Source of the DNA: an uncultured Acidimicrobiales bacterium
GTDB lineage: Bacteria; Actinomycetota; Acidimicrobiia; Acidimicrobiales; SZUA-35
Length of the DNA stretch: 48,722 nt
Direction: 5' to 3'
NCBI GenBank assembly: GCA_937925335.1
Contig: CALEWY010000091.1
Coordinates: 1 to 48,722, forward strand
The position numbers and the translations under genes were made by a program. Numbering within the stretch: position 1 is the first letter of the stretch; each line of letters opens with the position of its first letter. Of this stretch, positions 1 through 9,669 are shown piece after piece. The notes under the pieces are model-generated. The model saw only the letters and a program-made list of their open reading frames with translations, was not told where the DNA came from and did not search any database.

Positions 1-730
1 CCTCTTCGAGTGAGCCGTATCGACGCAACGGAACTGAATTGAGCATCTGCTCGGCGACGACGGCCGGATCGTCGTCGAAGTAGATGCTCGTTGCGTCGGC
101 CTGGGCTTGAACCTGGTTGTCCCACATCACACCCGGTCCGATGAATCCCGGACTGACGGCGTTGACGCGGATCCCGTCCGATGCGAGATCTTTCGCTGCC
201 GACTTCGTGAGCCCGATCACCGCAGCCTTCGAGGCCGAGTAGGCGGACATGTTTGGCGCACCACCGACGCCTGCCATCGACGCCATGTTCACGATCGATC
301 CACTCACACCGGCGGAGCGGAGCTCTCGAGCCGCTGTTTGCAAGACGTTAAAAACACCCTCGACGTTGACCGCGAGAACCTTCCGCATGTCGTTCGTTTC
401 GTAGTCGGCGATGTTCGCAAACGAGCCTTGGTAGCCAGCATTGTTGAACACCGTGGTCGCCGGTCCGAGCGCAGCAGAAGCAGCACTCAGCTGGGTCCGC
501 ACCTCGTCGACATTCGTGACGTCGAAGGGAGCGAAGTGTGTGGCGGCGGCCCCTGCCGCAAGACATGCGGCGGCGGTCTCATCGAGGCCCGTGGAGGCAG
601 CGGGGTGATCGGCCAGGACGAGGCGGCCACCCTTGCGGGCAGCGGCCACGGCGACGGAGCGACCGATGTTGCCAGCAGCGCCGGTGACGAGGAGAACATC
701 GCCAGGCTCGCCCGGCGTTTTGGTATTCAT
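1..730 (-). CDS. Short-chain dehydrogenase/reductase, partial (probable polyol dehydrogenase)
   Basis: Partial NAD(P)-dependent short-chain dehydrogenase. The frame opens with ATG at 730 and runs 243 codons to the left edge without a stop, so only the extreme C-terminus is missing. Visible family motifs are the cofactor loop TGAAGNIG (residues 16-23), NNAG (95-98), catalytic Ser150 in NMASMAG and the YxxxK pair as YSASK (Tyr163, Lys167). It is the last visible gene of a leftward ABC-transporter operon and lies 75 bp beyond the ATPase gene. The set of binding protein, two permeases, ATPase and SDR resembles the Rhodobacter smo (sorbitol/mannitol) operon, where SmoS is an SDR sorbitol dehydrogenase. 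Oxidation of a sugar alcohol is therefore the best guess; the exact substrate cannot be read from sequence. Confidence 0.9.
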   Translation of the reverse strand, partial: MNTKTPGEPGDVLLVTGAAGNIGRSVAVAAARKGGRLVLADHPAASTGLDETAAACLAAGAAATHFAPFDVTNVDEVRTQLSAASAALGPATTVFNNAGYQGSFANIADYETNDMRKVLAVNVEGVFNVLQTAARELRSAGVSGSIVNMASMAGVGGAPNMSAYSASKAAVIGLTKSAAKDLASDGIRVNAVSPGFIGPGVMWDNQVQAQADATSIYFDDDPAVVAEQMLNSVPLRRYGSLEE

Positions 731-805
731 GGCCCTGCGGGGCACGAGACGAAGGGGAGACTTCCGCTCGTGACCCCAGCAGGGCCGTATTCGGCGGCGG
801 TGTCG

Positions 806-1885
<1,080 letters not shown>

Positions 1886-1923
1886 GAGTCGTACCCCTCT
1901 GATGTGTGTCGTGACTGTGATTG

Positions 1924-1968
1924 GTCGTGCTGTGTGCAGTCGTGCTGTGTGCAGTGGTTCTGTATGCG
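1924..1968. repeat. 15-bp tandem repeat, about 3 units
   Basis: GTCGTGCTGTGTGCA occurs twice back to back (1924-1938 and 1939-1953), followed by a degenerate third copy (1954-1968). It fills the gap between the MalG-like permease and the ATPase gene. No function is visible; it looks like a recent replication-slippage product. Confidence 0.9.
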
Positions 1969-1981
1969 CTGGTGCCGAGCA

Positions 1982-2911
1982 TCACTTGATGGCTCCCATC
2001 GCGAGACCACGGATCATTCGCTTCTGTGCGACCCAACCGGCGATCACGACCGGGAACGTTGCGAGCACCGAGGCGGCGCTGAGCTCGGCAAGGAACTGAC
2101 CTTGGAAGTTCTGCTGTGCGTTGACCCAGACCGGCATGGTCGACGCACCGGTCGGGTTCAACTGGATCGCGAAGAAGAACTCATTCCACGCAAAGATCAC
2201 GCAGAGCAGAGCGGTCGCAGCCAGCCCGGGTGCAACGATCGGCAAGATCACCTGACGAAGCTGACCCATCAGACTGCAGCCATCGATCTGCGCGGCCTCG
2301 ATCAGTTCCTTGGGAACCTCGGCGAAGAACGACCGCAGCATCCAAACGGCGAGCGGCAGGTTCATCGCCGTGTAGAGGATGACGAGGACCGTCCGCGTAC
2401 CGAGCAGATTGAGATCTCGGGCGATGATCCAGACCGGCATGATGATTCCAACGATGGGCAGGAACTTCGTCGAGATGAAGAAGAACAGGACGTCGCGCCA
2501 CTTGCGCATCGGACGGATCGCGAGCGCGTAGGCAGCTGGTACGGCGAGGATCATGACCAACACCGTCGAGATCAGCACGATCCAGAACGAGTTGCTGAAC
2601 GCTTCGCTGAACGTCAGCAGCCCGCCCCCGGTTACTTCGCTCGGTTGACACAAGTTGGTGAGCTCGGTGAACCACGACACCCATTTCGAGGTTGCGGTCA
2701 CATCGCAGAATCGGTCGGTGGTCGGGTCGAAGACCAATGTCGGGCTCGCGTTGGCGACCGACTCTTCCTTGAAGCCGTTCAGCACAAGCCAGAACAGCGG
2801 GAAGAAGAACAACAGTCCGATAATCCACGTCAGCAGTCCAAGGATGGCCGCCACCACCCGATTCTGCCCAAGAATGGGTTCGGCCTTCGGTGCTCTCGTG
2901 AAAAGGGCCAT
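1982..2911 (-). CDS. Carbohydrate ABC transporter permease, MalG type
   Basis: Inner-membrane permease (309 aa) of the polyol/sugar importer. Several hydrophobic segments are obvious, including the first at about residues 23-46. The cytoplasmic EAA loop reads EAAQIDGCSLMGQL followed by a downstream LPIVAP, the coupling helix that contacts the ATPase. A large periplasmic insert with cysteines lies after the first membrane segment. The ATG at 2911 shares one base with the TGA of the upstream permease gene (TGATG), so the two are almost certainly translationally coupled and form the heterodimeric channel. The sequence ends MGAIK, as many MalG-type permeases end with a short polar tail. Confidence 0.95.
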   Translation of the reverse strand: MALFTRAPKAEPILGQNRVVAAILGLLTWIIGLLFFFPLFWLVLNGFKEESVANASPTLVFDPTTDRFCDVTATSKWVSWFTELTNLCQPSEVTGGGLLTFSEAFSNSFWIVLISTVLVMILAVPAAYALAIRPMRKWRDVLFFFISTKFLPIVGIIMPVWIIARDLNLLGTRTVLVILYTAMNLPLAVWMLRSFFAEVPKELIEAAQIDGCSLMGQLRQVILPIVAPGLAATALLCVIFAWNEFFFAIQLNPTGASTMPVWVNAQQNFQGQFLAELSAASVLATFPVVIAGWVAQKRMIRGLAMGAIK

Positions 2912-3843
2912 CAGGAGTCGTCCTCCAGCAGGTTCGACAACACTCGCAAACCAATGTTGGCGATGATGATCGATGCGATCACCACGATGATCGAATAGGA
3001 CGACGCCAAGCCGAACCGGTTGCCACCGCCGATCGAGCGCTGGGCGATGTAGAACGGAAGGTTCTTGGCTCCGGGCTGACCACCAACGATGACTTCGATG
3101 TGGTCATAGACCTGAATCAGATAGATCGCTCCGAGCAGCGTGCCGAGCTCGAGGAACGGGCGAAGCTGGGGGAGTGTGATTTGGCGGAACGAGCCCCACG
3201 TGGTGGCACCGTCGACCCGAGCAGCCTCGAGGACCGACTGATCCTGGCCTTGAAGGCCAGCGAGCACGATCAGCATCATGAACGGGCTCCACTGCCAAAC
3301 GAGCACGACGACCACTGATGCGAGTGGAAATCTGGTCGCGAACTCGATGGAGTCGAACCCAAACAGATTGAGAACCCAGTTGATGACGCCGAAGGTGGCG
3401 TTGAACATCTGCGTCTTCCACATGAATCCGGCAACCACGGGCATCACCAGGAACGGGGTGATGAGCAGGGTGCGGATGAGGCCCTGCCCGAAGAACTTTC
3501 GATCGAGCAGGATCGCAAGGAGCGTTCCCACGATCAGGGAGAACAGCACGGCCATGACCGTCATCTGGACGCTCACCCATGCGGCGTCTCGGAAGAACTT
3601 GTCGCCCGGCAACGACGCATAGTTGTCAACCCCGATGAATTTCCGCGGGTCGGGTTTGTCGAGCCGCCACTCGGTCAGGCTGTAGAAGAGCGTGAACAGA
3701 AAGGGGATCTGCGTGACGACGATCGTGAAGATGAGGGCAGGAAGTATCGGCAGGCGCCGCTTCCACCCTTCGCGACGTTCTAGTCGTCGGACTTCCTCTT
3801 CATGACTGATGGCCGCGGCACTGCTTGTTGTCGCGCTCGTCAT
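2911..3843 (-). CDS. Carbohydrate ABC transporter permease, MalF type
   Basis: Inner-membrane permease (310 aa), partner of the MalG-type subunit. It has six predicted hydrophobic segments and the EAA loop EAARVDGATTWGSF followed by ITLPQLRP. The open frame extends upstream to 3921, but ATG at 3843 is chosen because a strong GGGGGAG ribosome-binding site sits just before it and the N-terminus then begins MTSATTSS, a short cytoplasmic tail with no need for the extra arginine-rich residues. It lies 115 bp after the binding-protein gene, with a stem-loop in between that probably lowers expression of the membrane subunits relative to the binding protein. Confidence 0.94.
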   Translation of the reverse strand: MTSATTSSAAAISHEEEVRRLERREGWKRRLPILPALIFTIVVTQIPFLFTLFYSLTEWRLDKPDPRKFIGVDNYASLPGDKFFRDAAWVSVQMTVMAVLFSLIVGTLLAILLDRKFFGQGLIRTLLITPFLVMPVVAGFMWKTQMFNATFGVINWVLNLFGFDSIEFATRFPLASVVVVLVWQWSPFMMLIVLAGLQGQDQSVLEAARVDGATTWGSFRQITLPQLRPFLELGTLLGAIYLIQVYDHIEVIVGGQPGAKNLPFYIAQRSIGGGNRFGLASSYSIIVVIASIIIANIGLRVLSNLLEDDS

Positions 3844-3903
3844 GGCACTCCCCCTTCGTCTCCCGATGTTGGCATGGTTGCTATGTCGCCGCCCACAAAC
3901 AGC

Positions 3904-3938
3904 GAAGCCCGGCCGGAACAATGCTCCGACCGGGCTTC
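3904..3938 (-). terminator. Intercistronic stem-loop after the binding-protein gene
   Basis: GAAGCCCGGCCGG (3904-3916) pairs with CCGACCGGGCTTC (3926-3938) with one mismatch, leaving a loop of about 9 nt. It starts about 20 bp past the stop of the solute-binding protein and precedes the MalF-type permease. No clear T-run follows. It is probably an attenuating or mRNA-stabilising hairpin, as is common after sugar-binding-protein genes, rather than a full terminator. Confidence 0.75.
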
Positions 3939-3958
3939 ATTACTTCAAATCAGCAGAG

Positions 3959-5446
3959 CTAGCTGCTGACCTCAGATGCGATGATCTGGCAGTCGGCGAG
4001 TGCATCGTCGACGCTGATCGAGCCAGCGATCGCTGCCGAGAACAGCTCGGTGCAGCGGGTGCCGACGTCCTGGAACTCAGGAACACCGACGTACTGCACG
4101 CCTGGCAGACCGGGCCGCGGCGTGGTGCCGGGGTTGTCGATCGGTGCGGCGAGCATGGCGTCAAGGGTGCGCTGAGCGAATGCGTCAGCGGCCTCGAGGT
4201 ACTCAGGACGCTCGTAGAGCGACTGACGGGTGCCCGGGGGAACTGCACGCCAGCCGTCCTGCTCAGCGATGAGCTCGTGGTAGTCAGCGTTGGTTGCCCA
4301 ATCGATGAACTGCCATGCAGCATCCTGGTCGCTGGTGCTGACCGGGATAGCGAGGGTCCAGGCCCAGAGCCAGCCGGAGGCGTCAGTTTCCTGGGTGGGA
4401 GCAAGAGCGAACGCCGTGTTTGCGACAACGTCCTCGGGGAAGAGGCTGGCGGCCACGGTGGCGTCGTACCACATGGCAACTCGGCCCTCTTCGTAGAGGG
4501 TCTTGCACTCGTTGAAGCTGGAGTTAGCAGCGTCGTCTTCGCCAGCGTCGTTCAAGAGGTCGACGTAGAAGTTGAGCGCCTCAGCGAACTCAGGCTGATC
4601 GACCTGAGCCTCACCGATGGAGCCGTCGTCGTTGGCGAGCCACCAGGTGCCACCGAAGGTGTTGAGCACGGTGGTGAAGGCGGCGCCAAGGTCGCCCCAG
4701 CCGGGCTTGCCACGGAGGCAGATACCAGCGACTTCATCGGAGTCGATTGCACGAGCGATCTCGGCAACTTCTTCCCACGTCGGAGCGTCGGGCATGGTGA
4801 GTCCGGCCTCTTCGAGGAGGTCGGCGCGGTACATGACGAAGGATGACTCGGCGTAGAACGGCGAGGAGTAGAGCTCACCGTCAACCGAGAGACCGTTACG
4901 CACGGCCGGGATCAGGTCGTCGATGTCGTAGGTGTCGGATGCTGCGGCGAGGTCGTTCAAGGGAACGAGCCAACCGTTGGCACCGAACTGCGGTGTTTCG
5001 TACATACCGATCTGCACGACGTCGAACTGCTCGCCACCGGCGCCGACGTCACGGGTCGTGACTTCACGCAGGGTCTGCTCGTCGAGGACGGTCAGATTGA
5101 CGGTGATACCGGTCTCGGGGGTGAAGAACTCAGCAGCGAGCTCGCCCATCCGCTCGATGTTGTCGTTACCGACGAGAGCGACGGTGATCGAACGGTCGCC
5201 TTCGGCCATTGCCTCGCCGTCGTCACCGTCCTCTTCCATTGCCTCTTCGTCGTCGTCTTCCATCGCTTCTCCGTCATCGCCGGAGTCGCCGCTATCGGAG
5301 TCTCCGGATTCGGACGACGAATCGTCGCTACCGCCTCCGTCAGAACTTTCCGAACTACCGCCACAAGCGGCAGCGAGGATTGCAAACGCAGCAAGCAGGC
5401 TCAAAAGCGTGAGCTTGCGGCTGCGATGTGAACTCTCATCGAACAT
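3959..5446 (-). CDS. Extracellular sugar/polyol-binding lipoprotein of an ABC importer
   Basis: Solute-binding protein (495 aa) anchored to the outer face of the membrane. The N-terminus is a lipoprotein signal peptide with the lipobox LAAAC (Cys28). Residues about 29-90 form a Ser/Gly/Asp/Glu-rich linker containing repeated EAMEDDD and EAMAEG-like blocks. The rest is a family-1 type binding domain, with ITVALVGNDNIERM at its start and SPFYAESSFVMYR in the first lobe. The start at 5446 is supported by GGGAGAG just upstream and by the lipobox position; an in-frame extension to 5497 would spoil the signal peptide. It is the first gene of the leftward polyol operon and diverges from the mannitol-dehydrogenase-type gene, so the 181-bp gap should hold both promoters. 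Confidence 0.95.
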   Translation of the reverse strand: MFDESSHRSRKLTLLSLLAAFAILAAACGGSSESSDGGGSDDSSSESGDSDSGDSGDDGEAMEDDDEEAMEEDGDDGEAMAEGDRSITVALVGNDNIERMGELAAEFFTPETGITVNLTVLDEQTLREVTTRDVGAGGEQFDVVQIGMYETPQFGANGWLVPLNDLAAASDTYDIDDLIPAVRNGLSVDGELYSSPFYAESSFVMYRADLLEEAGLTMPDAPTWEEVAEIARAIDSDEVAGICLRGKPGWGDLGAAFTTVLNTFGGTWWLANDDGSIGEAQVDQPEFAEALNFYVDLLNDAGEDDAANSSFNECKTLYEEGRVAMWYDATVAASLFPEDVVANTAFALAPTQETDASGWLWAWTLAIPVSTSDQDAAWQFIDWATNADYHELIAEQDGWRAVPPGTRQSLYERPEYLEAADAFAQRTLDAMLAAPIDNPGTTPRPGLPGVQYVGVPEFQDVGTRCTELFSAAIAGSISVDDALADCQIIASEVSS

Positions 5447-5530
5447 GGTGTTCTCTCCCAACTGATCCATGTGAAGGGGGGCACAGCACCGTCCCATCGC
5501 TGAAGTGTCTAGTTGGTTTCATGTTGATAT

Positions 5531-5564
5531 GCAACACCCGGACGTTCGTTTGCGCCCGTGTTGC
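5531..5564. promoter_or_regulatory. Inverted repeat in the divergent polyol control region
   Basis: GCAACAC (5531-5537) and GTGTTGC (5558-5564) form a perfect inverted repeat with a 20-nt spacer. The half-site reappears as TGTTGC near 5616. It lies between the divergent binding-protein and dehydrogenase genes and is a candidate operator. Confidence 0.5.
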
Positions 5565-5569
5565 CATCG

Positions 5570-5599
5570 AAAACACAGATGAGACGGCCAAAACACAGA
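5570..5599. promoter_or_regulatory. Candidate DeoR-family operator: two direct repeats 20 bp apart
   Basis: AAAACACAGA occurs exactly at 5570-5579 and again at 5590-5599. A 20-bp period puts both sites on one face of the helix. The sites lie in the divergent promoter region of a locus that encodes its own DeoR/GlpR-type regulator, and that family often binds repeated short sites. Confidence 0.55.
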
Positions 5600-5627
5600 C
5601 TCGCACGTTGGAACATGTTGCGTTATC

Positions 5628-7136
5628 GTGTCGGGCGTGCGTCACGTGTCCACTCCTCTTTCCTTGCCAGAAGTGCGGTCTCAAGCCGTTTCCGGCGCAT
5701 TCGAGTCGACATCGGGCGATCGCGTTGATGTGCCGACATATGACCGAGACGTGTTGACACCTTCGATTGTCCACATTGGCGTGGGCGGATTTCATCGAGC
5801 GCACCTCGCTGACTACATCGATGAGCTGTGCGAGGCCGGGCACACCGACTGGAGCATCATCGGTGCAGGAATCATGCCGAGCGACCAAGCCATGGCCGAC
5901 GCGCTCACGAACCAAGACATGCTCTTCAGCCTGGTCGTCAGGGGAGCAGACACAACCGACGTGTCGATCGTTGGCTCGCTGACCGACTTCGTGCTCGCCA
6001 TCGATGATCTCGAACCGCTGATCGCAACGATCGCTGCTCCGACAACACAGATCGTCTCCCTCACGATTACCGAGGGCGGCTACCCGATCGACGACAGCAC
6101 CGGAGCGTTCACTCCTGACGCGCCCACGGCCGCAGCCCACAGCGCATTCGGGGCGATCGCCGCTGGGCTCGAACGTCGACGCGTGGAAGCGGGTGGCCCG
6201 ATCACCGTGCTCAGCTGCGACAACATTTTGGCGAACGGAAAAGCAGCCGCCACCGCAACGCTCGGGGCCGCAAACCTCTTCTACGACGCTGATCTCGTCC
6301 GCTGGATCACCGACAACGTCAGCTTCCCGAACAGCATGGTCGATCGCATCACACCGACAACGAGCGATGCTGATCGGGAGTGGATCGCCGACGAGTTTGG
6401 CCTCGCCGACCAGTGGCCGGTGATCACCGAACCATTCCGCCAGTGGGTTGTTGAAGATCGCTTCGCTGGCAAGCGGCTTCCTCTCGAAGATCTCGATGTG
6501 ATCGTCACCGACAACGTCGAGCCCTACGAGTTCATGAAGCTTCGCCTGCTCAACGCTGGACACAGCTGCTTGGCGTATCTCGCCGCTCTCGAGGGAACCG
6601 AAACGGTCGACGCAGCGCTGGCAACACCACACATCAAGGCCTTCCTCCAGGCGTTCCTTGCGAACGAAGCGCGGCCAACGGTGTCTGCCGTTCCCGGCAT
6701 CGATCTCGACGACTACGTTGCCTCGTTGATCGAGCGGTTCTCGAACCCCAACATCGGCGATCAGATCGCTCGGCTGTGCCTCGATGGCTCGTCGAAGTTC
6801 CCCAAGTTCTTGTTCCCGACGATCGAGGCCCAGCTCGCACAAGACGGGCCCATTGCACTGAGCGCCCTCGCTCTCGCCGGCTGGTGCCAGTACCTCGGCG
6901 GCGCGACCCAAGATGGCGCGCCGATCGACATCTCTGCCGATCCGCTGAAAGACACTGCGATCGCACTCGCCGAGCAGTCCGTCGCCGATCCGTCTGCCTT
7001 CTTGAACTTCGACGGCGTCTTCCCCGCTTCGCTCCGTGACGACGACCGACTACGGTCGGCGTTTACCGCAGCGCTTCAGGCCCTGCGCAGCGGTGGGGTG
7101 AAGGCAGCAATCGATGAGGTTCTCGCAACGTCGTGA
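5628..7136 (+). CDS. Mannitol dehydrogenase family oxidoreductase
   Basis: Cytoplasmic NAD-dependent polyol dehydrogenase of the long-chain mannitol/fructuronate family (502 aa; the usual length is about 480-500). The N-terminal Rossmann segment carries IVHIGVGGFHRAH, the family's nucleotide-binding motif. The C-terminal catalytic domain shows MKLRLLNAGHSCL, containing the conserved Lys, Asn and His of the active site. The start is uncertain between GTG codons at 5628, 5637 and 5643; 5628 is the longest. The stop overlaps the start of the DeoR-type regulator by 4 bp. Divergence from a polyol ABC importer suggests oxidation of imported mannitol, arabitol or sorbitol, analogous to MtlK beside the smo genes of Rhodobacter. 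Confidence 0.93.
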   Translation: MSGVRHVSTPLSLPEVRSQAVSGAFESTSGDRVDVPTYDRDVLTPSIVHIGVGGFHRAHLADYIDELCEAGHTDWSIIGAGIMPSDQAMADALTNQDMLFSLVVRGADTTDVSIVGSLTDFVLAIDDLEPLIATIAAPTTQIVSLTITEGGYPIDDSTGAFTPDAPTAAAHSAFGAIAAGLERRRVEAGGPITVLSCDNILANGKAAATATLGAANLFYDADLVRWITDNVSFPNSMVDRITPTTSDADREWIADEFGLADQWPVITEPFRQWVVEDRFAGKRLPLEDLDVIVTDNVEPYEFMKLRLLNAGHSCLAYLAALEGTETVDAALATPHIKAFLQAFLANEARPTVSAVPGIDLDDYVASLIERFSNPNIGDQIARLCLDGSSKFPKFLFPTIEAQLAQDGPIALSALALAGWCQYLGGATQDGAPIDISADPLKDTAIALAEQSVADPSAFLNFDGVFPASLRDDDRLRSAFTAALQALRSGGVKAAIDEVLATS

Positions 7137-7930
7137 GTGAGACGGCAGACAGCAGCTCGCAACCAATGATGTTCCAGGGCGAGCGTCAGCGTGCGATCGT
7201 TCAAGCGACGCTCGAAGCAGGCCGAGCCGAGGTTGCTGGTCTTGCGACACGATTTGGTGTGACCACCGAGACGATCCGACGAGATCTGTCCGATCTGCAA
7301 AAGCGCAAGGTGCTGCGCAGAGTTCACGGCGGTGCAGTGCCATGGGAGACCACGGGCTTTGAGCCGCTGCTCTCCGTCCGTTCGCAGAAGAACGAACACG
7401 AGAAACGACGTATGGCCGTCGCTGCGCTCGAGGAACTGCCAGACAGCGGCTCGATCATCATCGACTCCGGTTCGACCCTCGCACAGTTCGCTCGGGCGAT
7501 CCCTCGCAGCCTGACCCTTCGAGTCGTTACGAACTCGCTCACCATCGCCACTCGGCTCGCCGATCACGAAACGCTCGATGTCATCGTCGTTGGCGGCAAG
7601 GTCCGAAAGAACACACTCGCCATGGTCGACACCGAGGCGGTCGAGGCAATTCGTCCGCTCGCCGTCGACACCCTCTTCATCTCAAGCGACGCCGCCACAG
7701 AATCCGGTGGGCTCACGACGCCCTATCGAGAAGAGGCGGTGTTGAAGACCACGATGATCGGCGCTGCTCGTCGCGTCGTTGCACTCGTCGACCACACCAA
7801 GTTCGGCCAAGACCACTTCATTCGGTTCGCCGATTGGTCCGACATCGACGTGCTGATCACCACCGCTGAGCTCGACCCTCGGCTCGCCGCCCAGATCGAA
7901 GCAAGCGGCACAACCGTGCGACTGGCGTAA
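7133..7930 (+). CDS. DeoR/GlpR-family transcriptional regulator
   Basis: Sugar-responsive DNA-binding regulator (265 aa). The N-terminal DeoR helix-turn-helix is clear: VAGLATRFGVTTETIRRDL at about residues 34-52, followed by KVLRRVHGGA, a hallmark of the family. The C-terminal DeoR sensor domain contains IIIDSGSTLAQF (about residues 105-116) and VVTNSL, the sugar-phosphate-binding elements. GTG at 7133 overlaps the preceding dehydrogenase stop (GTGA), so the two are translationally coupled. It most likely represses the divergent polyol operons and is released by a phosphorylated or oxidised sugar. The paired AAAACACAGA sites at 5570-5599 are the best candidate operator. Confidence 0.94.
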   Translation: MSETADSSSQPMMFQGERQRAIVQATLEAGRAEVAGLATRFGVTTETIRRDLSDLQKRKVLRRVHGGAVPWETTGFEPLLSVRSQKNEHEKRRMAVAALEELPDSGSIIIDSGSTLAQFARAIPRSLTLRVVTNSLTIATRLADHETLDVIVVGGKVRKNTLAMVDTEAVEAIRPLAVDTLFISSDAATESGGLTTPYREEAVLKTTMIGAARRVVALVDHTKFGQDHFIRFADWSDIDVLITTAELDPRLAAQIEASGTTVRLA

Positions 7931-7938
7931 CGCAAGGC

Positions 7939-8733
7939 GTGACCACGGCCAACGCACATCCGACGCCGCCACTCCATCTCGAACTCGTCGCGGCGGAGGT
8001 GGCGAGGATGAGTGCCGACTTTGTGCGGACCCAGACGGGTGCCGCCCGTGCCGCACACACGAAGAGCTCCCCAACCGACGTGGTTACCGACACCGACGTC
8101 GACTCCGAGCGCCTCATCCGCCGCGAGCTGACACACCGTTGCCCAGGGTCGCGCATTCAAGGTGAAGAGCTGGAACTCGCCGGTGGCGACAACGGCATCG
8201 AATGGATCGTCGATCCCATCGATGGCACCGTCAACTTTCTCTACGATCTGCCCGTCGTCGGGGTGAGTATCGCAGCAAGCATCGACGGCGTCATCGTCGC
8301 CGGCGCGGTCGCTGATGTCGTGCGAGGCGAGGTGTTCTCGGCAAGTGCTGACTCCGAGGCGAAGCTCGATGGTCGAACCATCGCAGTGAGCGGCAAGACC
8401 GAACTTCCGCAATCGCTGATCGGCACCGGCTTCAGCTACGACGCTGATCGTCGAGCGCAACAGGCCGAAACGGTCGGCCGCATGCTCCCCCGCTGTCGCG
8501 ACATCCGTTGTATGGGATCCGCCGCGCTCAACCTGTGCTGGGTCGCCGCTGGTCGACTCGATGGTTACTACGAGCAGGACACCAAGATCTACGACTACGC
8601 AGCCGGCAATCTGATCGCAGAGCGGGCCGGAGCCACGGTCGAAGCGCCGGCGAGCAATGGCTTACACCTCGACATCGCCGCCACCCCCGCCATCTTCGCC
8701 GAGCTACGCGAGCTGATCGGCGCCATTCGCTGA
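7939..8733 (+). CDS. Inositol monophosphatase family protein
   Basis: Mg-dependent sugar-phosphate phosphatase of the IMPase/FBPase fold (264 aa). Metal-binding residues are visible: the GEELEL glutamates (about residues 75-80), WIVDPIDGTVNF (about 94-105) and the late motif YDYAAG, which replaces the usual WDxAAG. GTG at 7939 has AAGG just upstream and starts 8 bp after the regulator's stop, so it is the third gene of the rightward polyol operon. Its substrate may be inositol phosphate, fructose bisphosphate or a related sugar phosphate produced from the polyol; the sequence alone does not decide. Confidence 0.92.
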   Translation: MTTANAHPTPPLHLELVAAEVARMSADFVRTQTGAARAAHTKSSPTDVVTDTDVDSERLIRRELTHRCPGSRIQGEELELAGGDNGIEWIVDPIDGTVNFLYDLPVVGVSIAASIDGVIVAGAVADVVRGEVFSASADSEAKLDGRTIAVSGKTELPQSLIGTGFSYDADRRAQQAETVGRMLPRCRDIRCMGSAALNLCWVAAGRLDGYYEQDTKIYDYAAGNLIAERAGATVEAPASNGLHLDIAATPAIFAELRELIGAIR

Positions 8734-8750
8734 CAGGGTCTGCACAGTTT

Positions 8751-8790
8751 CCGTCAGGCAAACTGCGGGGCCGTCAGGCAAATTGCGGGC
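8751..8790. repeat. 20-bp tandem duplication over the 3' end of a gene
   Basis: CCGTCAGGCAAACTGCGGGG (8751-8770) and CCGTCAGGCAAATTGCGGGC (8771-8790) are adjacent copies with 18 of 20 identical bases. The second copy contains the last codons and stop (PQFA-stop) of the leftward phosphotransferase gene; the first is a spare copy of that tail just past the stop. Confidence 0.92.
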
Positions 8791-9568
8791 GAGCGTGCCA
8801 CCGATCCCACAGGTCGCTTTCGACCGGGTCCGCAGCCTCGGCGAGTCGGCTGACAGCGACTGCAGCAAGCCAGTTCGGCGTCTCGATGGCGAGAACATCG
8901 GCGAACAACTCGATGTAGCGGCCATGAAGCTTCTCGAGCGTTCCCTCGTCAGCGTTGGGGAGGTGCACCGGATCGCCGACCCGGAACGGTCGCATCAACA
9001 ACGTCGACCGCAAAACGTCAGCCAGCGGGTGTCCGATCGAAGCATCGAACCAATCGATCGCCACGATCCGATCGTCGGTCACGATGATGTTCCCGGGATG
9101 GAGATCGCCGTGCAGCACACCAGCGCCGCGAGGAAGCTCGTCGATGAGATCGTGCGCTTCGGACTGCTCGGCACTCGAAAGCCCGATCACCGCCAGTGCC
9201 TTTGATTGCATGCGGGCCACGAGATCAGGAAGTCCGACGGGAAGTGCCAGACCGTGGATCCGCCGCTGCAGCCCAACCAGCTCATCGACGAGCGCCTCGG
9301 ACCGATCTGGCTCGGAGCGAATCACATCCCACATCGACAACCCATGAATCCGTTCGAAGACGATCGACGGCCGGCCTTCGATCTCGACGAGGTCACGAAC
9401 CTCCGGGGCTTCCGCACCCACCGATCGAACGGCCTCGGTGTAGGCCGCTTCGAGATGGATCCACTCGTCGGGTACGTGTGACTTTGGGATCTTGATGACC
9501 GAGTCGTCACCGAAGGCGCAAACGGTCGAGGTCCGGCCCTCACCGACGATCGGACCAACGTTGATCAT
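8774..9568 (-). CDS. Aminoglycoside phosphotransferase (APH)/choline-kinase family protein
   Basis: Protein-kinase-like small-molecule phosphotransferase (264 aa). The catalytic loop is VLHGDLHPGNI, with the metal-binding motif following as VAIDWFDAS. The N-terminal lobe shows VGEGRTSTV (nucleotide loop) and the lysine in VIKIPKSH. The real substrate is unknown; family members phosphorylate antibiotics, choline, homoserine or sugars, and no resistance should be inferred. ATG at 9568 gives MINVGPIVGEG; TTG at 9580 and GTG at 9574 are alternatives. It stands alone, convergent with the IMPase gene. Its last codons lie inside a 20-bp tandem duplication. Confidence 0.85.
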   Translation of the reverse strand: MINVGPIVGEGRTSTVCAFGDDSVIKIPKSHVPDEWIHLEAAYTEAVRSVGAEAPEVRDLVEIEGRPSIVFERIHGLSMWDVIRSEPDRSEALVDELVGLQRRIHGLALPVGLPDLVARMQSKALAVIGLSSAEQSEAHDLIDELPRGAGVLHGDLHPGNIIVTDDRIVAIDWFDASIGHPLADVLRSTLLMRPFRVGDPVHLPNADEGTLEKLHGRYIELFADVLAIETPNWLAAVAVSRLAEAADPVESDLWDRWHARPQFA

Positions 9569-9669
9569 GCGCACAGTCAAGCACAGCAGCGCCTGTCGAG
9601 TGGCTTGAAAGGACCGTCTCGGTTCAAGCGTTCGAACGACTGCTCAGAACGAACGGCGCAGTCTGCGAA

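Noticed and set aside
8774-9568. APH-family gene as an antibiotic-resistance gene
   Set aside because: Only general kinase-fold motifs are present; the family is broad and there is no mobile-element or resistance context.
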